NCBI GenBank assembly: GCA_946902985.2
Contig: OX336389.2
Location: 150,463,099 to 150,527,098, forward strand
From: Meconema thalassinum
Lineage: Eukaryota > Arthropoda > Insecta > Orthoptera > Tettigoniidae
Length of the DNA: 64,000 nucleotides
Reading direction: 5' to 3'
The translations under genes were made by a program, and so were the position numbers. Shown in pieces: positions 63,991 through 64,000 of the stretch (positions are counted from its first letter, which is position 1; each line of letters opens with the position of its first letter). The notes below the pieces were generated by a model. That model had not been told where the DNA came from. It did not search any database and saw only the letters and a list, made by a program, of their open reading frames with translations.

Positions 63991-64000
63991 CCTGCTTCCA

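Overview
The window is repeat-dominated animal DNA, most likely from an insect with a large genome. Supporting signs are (TTAGG)-type arrays, BEL/Pao, CR1-like and I-like retrotransposons, a Helitron with the N-terminal repeats common in arthropod Helitrons, tRNA-derived SINEs and intron-like splice signals. The SINE style suggests an orthopteroid or other hemimetabolous insect, but that is only an inference. I see no certain single-copy host gene; one THAP-type exon and a few splice-bounded exons are the only candidates.

Region 1 (1-25045) holds two nested giant foldback elements. Element A (1-362 plus 17852-25045, about 7.6 kb; its left end may lie outside the window) is an imperfect palindrome. 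Each arm carries an inhibitor-of-apoptosis (IAP) gene (BIR-BIR-RING), a 93-residue possible OB-fold protein and a FLYWCH zinc-finger gene with an acidic tail, reading from terminus to centre. Element B (363-17851, 17,489 bp) is an almost perfect palindrome inserted in the IAP gene of A's left arm. It has 6-bp target duplications (GCTGTG), and A's right arm preserves the empty site. Each B arm carries subterminal repeats, a 225-bp satellite, a SINE, a tRNA-Leu(UAA) gene, an intact 277-residue FLYWCH gene, a GTGGGAGCAAAA minisatellite and TTAGG-like repeats. A and B share the same ~40-bp centre spacer, so the palindromic form looks like a property of the family. No transposase, integrase or polymerase is visible. 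The DNA-binding protein next to short-repeat arrays, the anti-apoptotic gene and the tRNA gene together look virus-like or Maverick-like, but no hallmark gene proves this.

Region 2 (25046-33643) holds candidate spliced exons, a fragment of another B-type terminus ending at 27154, several SINEs and a degenerate non-LTR retrotransposon on the minus strand with an inverted piece inside its endonuclease.

Region 3 (33644-40081) is a Helitron with recognisable ends. It holds an 18-19-monomer satellite organised as 5 x ~128 bp = 639-bp higher-order units, a dispersed repeat also present in element B, a ~151-bp satellite and a truncated Helitron Rep/helicase N-terminus.

Region 4 (40725-50732) is a BEL/Pao LTR element on the minus strand with 191-bp LTRs and a 5-bp target duplication. 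A CR1/Jockey-type element has inserted into it on the plus strand. Region 5 (about 50740-64000) holds an I-like element with RNase H, a possible THAP exon, a CR1 element with both ORFs intact (minus strand), sparse sequence and a terminal SINE.
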